Assembly: GCA_002403855.1 (NCBI GenBank)
Contig: DHIO01000029.1
Coordinates: forward strand, 1 to 6,366
DNA from: Acidimicrobiia bacterium UBA4744
Lineage (GTDB): Bacteria; Actinomycetota; Acidimicrobiia; Spongiisociales; UBA4744
Length of the DNA: 6,366 bases
Direction of reading: 5' to 3'
A model generated the notes under the pieces. That model did not search any database and was not told where the DNA came from. It worked only from the letters and a program-made list of their open reading frames with translations. Below are positions 4,652 through 6,366 of this stretch, in pieces. Position numbers and translations under genes: made by a program. Positions within the stretch are counted from its first letter, which is position 1. Each line of letters starts with the position of its first letter.

Positions 4652-5624
4652 GTTGGTAGTGGCGACGTTCGAGGTGGAACCCTTTGTGGAGCGCCGGGGT
4701 GAGGTGCCGGGTGGGTTCCTGTTCGAGGTGTGGGAGCAGGTAGCTGCTGAGTTGGGCTGGGACTACGAGGTGGTGTGGATTGAATCGCTCACCGACATGG
4801 GTGACGTGATCAGGGCCGGTGGTGCGGATGTCGGGGTGGCGCCGCTGTCCTCGACGAGTAGTCGGGAGGAGGTCTTTGACTTCACGACGGGAGTGGTGGC
4901 GTCGGGTCCGATGGTCGGAGTACATGAGCGCACGGAGAACCCGGTGTCGTTGGCCAGCGCGTTGATAAGTGTCGACATCTTGAAGCTGTTGGGCTGGAGC
5001 GCGGTGGGATTGCTGGTCTTGAGTCACATGATGTGGCAGGCGGAGCGCCGAACTCCCCACGGTGACTTCGCTCCGGGGTACGGACGCGGGGTCTGGGATG
5101 GGCTGTGGTGGGCGATGGTGACCGTGACCACCATTGGGTATGGAGACAAATCGCCGAGGACAACCCCGGGCCGGCTCGTTGCAATGTTGGCGATGTTGGG
5201 CAGCTTGTTTCTGGTCGGTGCGTTCGTCTCGGAAGTGACCACGGCCCTGCAGTCGCAGCGCGCCGCCCAGGTCGTTTCGGAGGTGGGCGATCTCGAAGGT
5301 CGACCGGTAGCGGTGGTGGAGGGATCGAGTTACGAGGCATTCTTGGAAGAGCGCGGTGTCAACACGGTGGGCTACCCGACACAGCTCGATGCGTTCGTCG
5401 CCGCCGAGGCCGGCGAGGTGGACGTGGTGGTCGCCGACCGATACTCGTTGGACGCACTCGGTGCCGACTACGGGATCCGTGGCACCGGCGACCTTCTCTA
5501 TGACGAGTTCATCGGGTTCGCGGTGCCTGAAGATTCGCCATTGCGAAGCGACATCAACGGGGCGCTGTCCGACCTGCACCAGCAGGGGCGCATTCGTGAG
5601 ATCGTCGACCACTGGACCAAGTGA
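4530..5624 (+). CDS. GluR0-type ligand-gated potassium channel (periplasmic binding domain plus two-helix K+ pore)
   Basis: A 364-residue fusion. Order: signal peptide (about 1-36: basic RVGRLWYR, hydrophobic core, likely cut after ARA); first half of a family-3 periplasmic binding domain (40-135); membrane helix 1 (150-169); pore helix and filter WWAMVTVTTIGYGDKSP (193-209); membrane helix 2 (215-240); second half of the binding domain (245-362, ending IREIVDHWTK). TTIGYGD at 200-206 is the K+-selective signature. In this fold, Arg112 (STSSREEVFDF) usually holds a ligand alpha-carboxylate and Asp303 (VVVADRY) the amino group, so an amino-acid ligand is likely but not proven. This is the layout of cyanobacterial GluR0, a bacterial relative of glutamate receptors: external ligand opens a K+ path. 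Starts: GTG 4530 or ATG 4536, both with weak ribosome sites; an in-frame stop at 4494-4496 prevents a longer protein. No transporter ATPase or permease genes are adjacent, which argues against a plain transport role. Confidence 0.92.
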   Translation: MAMLVALNGRVGRLWYRWLLVGVLSAMAVGGGVARAQSDVELVVATFEVEPFVERRGEVPGGFLFEVWEQVAAELGWDYEVVWIESLTDMGDVIRAGGADVGVAPLSSTSSREEVFDFTTGVVASGPMVGVHERTENPVSLASALISVDILKLLGWSAVGLLVLSHMMWQAERRTPHGDFAPGYGRGVWDGLWWAMVTVTTIGYGDKSPRTTPGRLVAMLAMLGSLFLVGAFVSEVTTALQSQRAAQVVSEVGDLEGRPVAVVEGSSYEAFLEERGVNTVGYPTQLDAFVAAEAGEVDVVVADRYSLDALGADYGIRGTGDLLYDEFIGFAVPEDSPLRSDINGALSDLHQQGRIREIVDHWTK

Positions 5625-5923
5625 CCGGTCCGTGAGACCCCCTAGTCTCCAGGACGCTGCCTGTGAGGGTCACAGCCCGGAAGCTTCCGGCGGCGTCGTC
5701 TTGGGGTGGTGTCCCCGGGGGGCAAGAGGCGTGCGCCGTTCATGCGGACTCCCTGTCCAGGGGGGCTTTCTGTTCGTCCAGCCTGTCCGAGACGGCGACC
5801 GGGGCAGATAACCGGGGTGCCTACCGGGTGGTAGTGGCCGAGGGCGCGCTCGGTATGTGCTCCTCGGCGTCGGTTGGAATGGGTGGGTAGAGTCTTGCGA
5901 AGGAGCGGGAACGTGGGGGCGTC
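5625..5923. other. Hairpin-rich spacer downstream of the channel
   Basis: Nearly 300 bases with no convincing gene; a 75-codon frame at 5663-5890 lacks coding character. Inverted repeats crowd its left end: GAGAC/GTCTC (5634-5649), CTGTGA-GGG-TCACAG (5661-5675) and a perfect palindrome (5677-5690). Any of these could end the channel transcript, but none has a T-run. I could not match the stretch to a known riboswitch or small RNA. Confidence 0.45.
5661..5690 (+). terminator. Adjacent inverted repeats after the channel gene, possible terminator or operator
   Basis: CTGTGA (5661-5666) pairs with TCACAG (5670-5675) across GGG. One base later comes the perfect 14-bp palindrome CCGGAAGCTTCCGG (5677-5690). 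The first is a good small hairpin. The second has no loop and suits a dimeric protein site or an intermolecular stem better than a terminator. Confidence 0.35.
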
Positions 5924-6366
5924 GTGGTCGCTGAGGACCTTCCGGTGGGTGTTGGCGGGCGCTGGTATCAGCGGGCTTGGCTGTGGGTGGTAGCGGGCAT
6001 TGTCTTCTTCGTCGTTGCCTTGGGGGTCGTTGTTCTCGCCCAAGATGACTATGAAGCGGGGGGCTTCTCGCCCGTCGTGATGAGCGCATTTGCGGTCTTT
6101 GCTTTGCCAGTCCTGAGTTTGTTGATGGGTGCGCTCGTTGCTCACCGTCCTCGGACCCGGGGAGCCCTCTTGGCGCTCACGGCCGTTCTTCTTTTTTTGG
6201 GGGGGTGGGGGGTATGGGGCTACAACCTTCACCTGGAATCCGAGGCTATGGATGGGTGCCTGGTCGTTTCGACCCCTGAGGGCGAAGAAGCCCTACTGGA
6301 CGCCGAACTCTGTCAAGCGACCACCGATGGGGCACTTCAGTCCTGGCAGCGCACCACCTGGGTCGT
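5924..6366 (+). CDS. Three-helix membrane protein, 3' end beyond the window
   Basis: An open frame of 147 codons that runs off the right edge. It opens VAEDLPVGVGGRWYQRAW, followed by three hydrophobic segments at about residues 20-40, 51-70 and 78-97. A non-membrane part then starts at NLHLESEAMDGCLVVS, with Cys at about 112 and 130 that could form a disulfide if external. I do not recognise the family. I chose GTG 5924 because an in-frame stop lies at 5888-5890 and no other start codon precedes it; GGGGGC (5915-5920) is a poor ribosome site. A better one, GAAGGAG (5899-5905), fits GTG 5913, but that frame ends after 26 codons. A T7-G7 run at 6192-6205 lies inside the third helix without breaking the frame. 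Confidence 0.7.
   Translation, partial: MVAEDLPVGVGGRWYQRAWLWVVAGIVFFVVALGVVVLAQDDYEAGGFSPVVMSAFAVFALPVLSLLMGALVAHRPRTRGALLALTAVLLFLGGWGVWGYNLHLESEAMDGCLVVSTPEGEEALLDAELCQATTDGALQSWQRTTWV

Noticed and set aside
4584..5612. 342-codon minus-strand open frame
   Set aside because: Exact antisense of the channel gene, whose signal peptide, filter and binding lobes are unmistakable; the minus text is His/Arg-rich and motif-free.
5625..5923. Riboswitch or SRP-type RNA downstream of the channel
   Set aside because: CCGGAAG and several hairpins suggested a structured RNA, but no known consensus (SRP, cobalamin, ydaO and similar) could be matched by eye.
5642..6232. 196-codon minus-strand open frame
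   Set aside because: Antisense to the three-helix membrane gene; it starts PYPPPPQKKKNGRERQ, the mirror of the homopolymer tract.
1..6366. CRISPR array, insertion sequence ends or toxin-antitoxin pair
   Set aside because: No regularly spaced repeat array, no transposase and no small paired genes with a recognisable toxin were found on either strand.

Overview
The window is high-GC DNA with actinobacterial character. GTG starts are common, the proteins are rich in Ala, Val, Arg and Gly, and there is a deazaflavin (F420)-type reductase. The tRNA-like piece resembles actinobacterial tRNA-Val. I cannot name the genus; an environmental actinobacterium or Acidimicrobiia-like organism is an inference. 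Coding density is low for a bacterium, with several intergenic stretches of about 300 to 540 bases, as in an eroded accessory region.

Left part (1-1300): a minus-strand gene start, apparently frameshifted and cut by the window edge, faces a plus-strand deazaflavin-dependent nitroreductase-family protein (225-734). A small four-helix membrane protein lies on the minus strand (932-1300).

Middle (about 1500-1950): the scar of an integrative element. It holds two copies of a 13-bp direct repeat, a tRNA-Val-like 3' portion with no matching 5' half and a 35-nt hairpin-forming insertion, a terminator-like hairpin, and the N-terminal piece of a tyrosine-recombinase integrase on the minus strand. The integrase piece points toward the tRNA end and lacks its catalytic domain. 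The window shows only one side of the presumed junction.

Right part: a YihY/BrkB-family six-helix membrane protein (2048-3037, plus) converges on a DJ-1/PfpI-family protein (3403-3981, minus), with hairpins between them. After a gene-poor leader with a tandem repeat comes the most notable gene (4530-5624, plus). It is a GluR0-type ligand-gated potassium channel: an export signal, a periplasmic-binding-protein fold split by two membrane helices, and a TTIGYGD selectivity filter. Downstream, past a hairpin-rich spacer with a perfect 14-bp palindrome, a three-helix membrane protein (5924 onward) runs off the right edge.

The genes do not form one operon. Each main gene has its own upstream gap, and strands alternate. 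No single pathway links them. The candidates for closer study are the channel with its leader and the tRNA/integrase scar.
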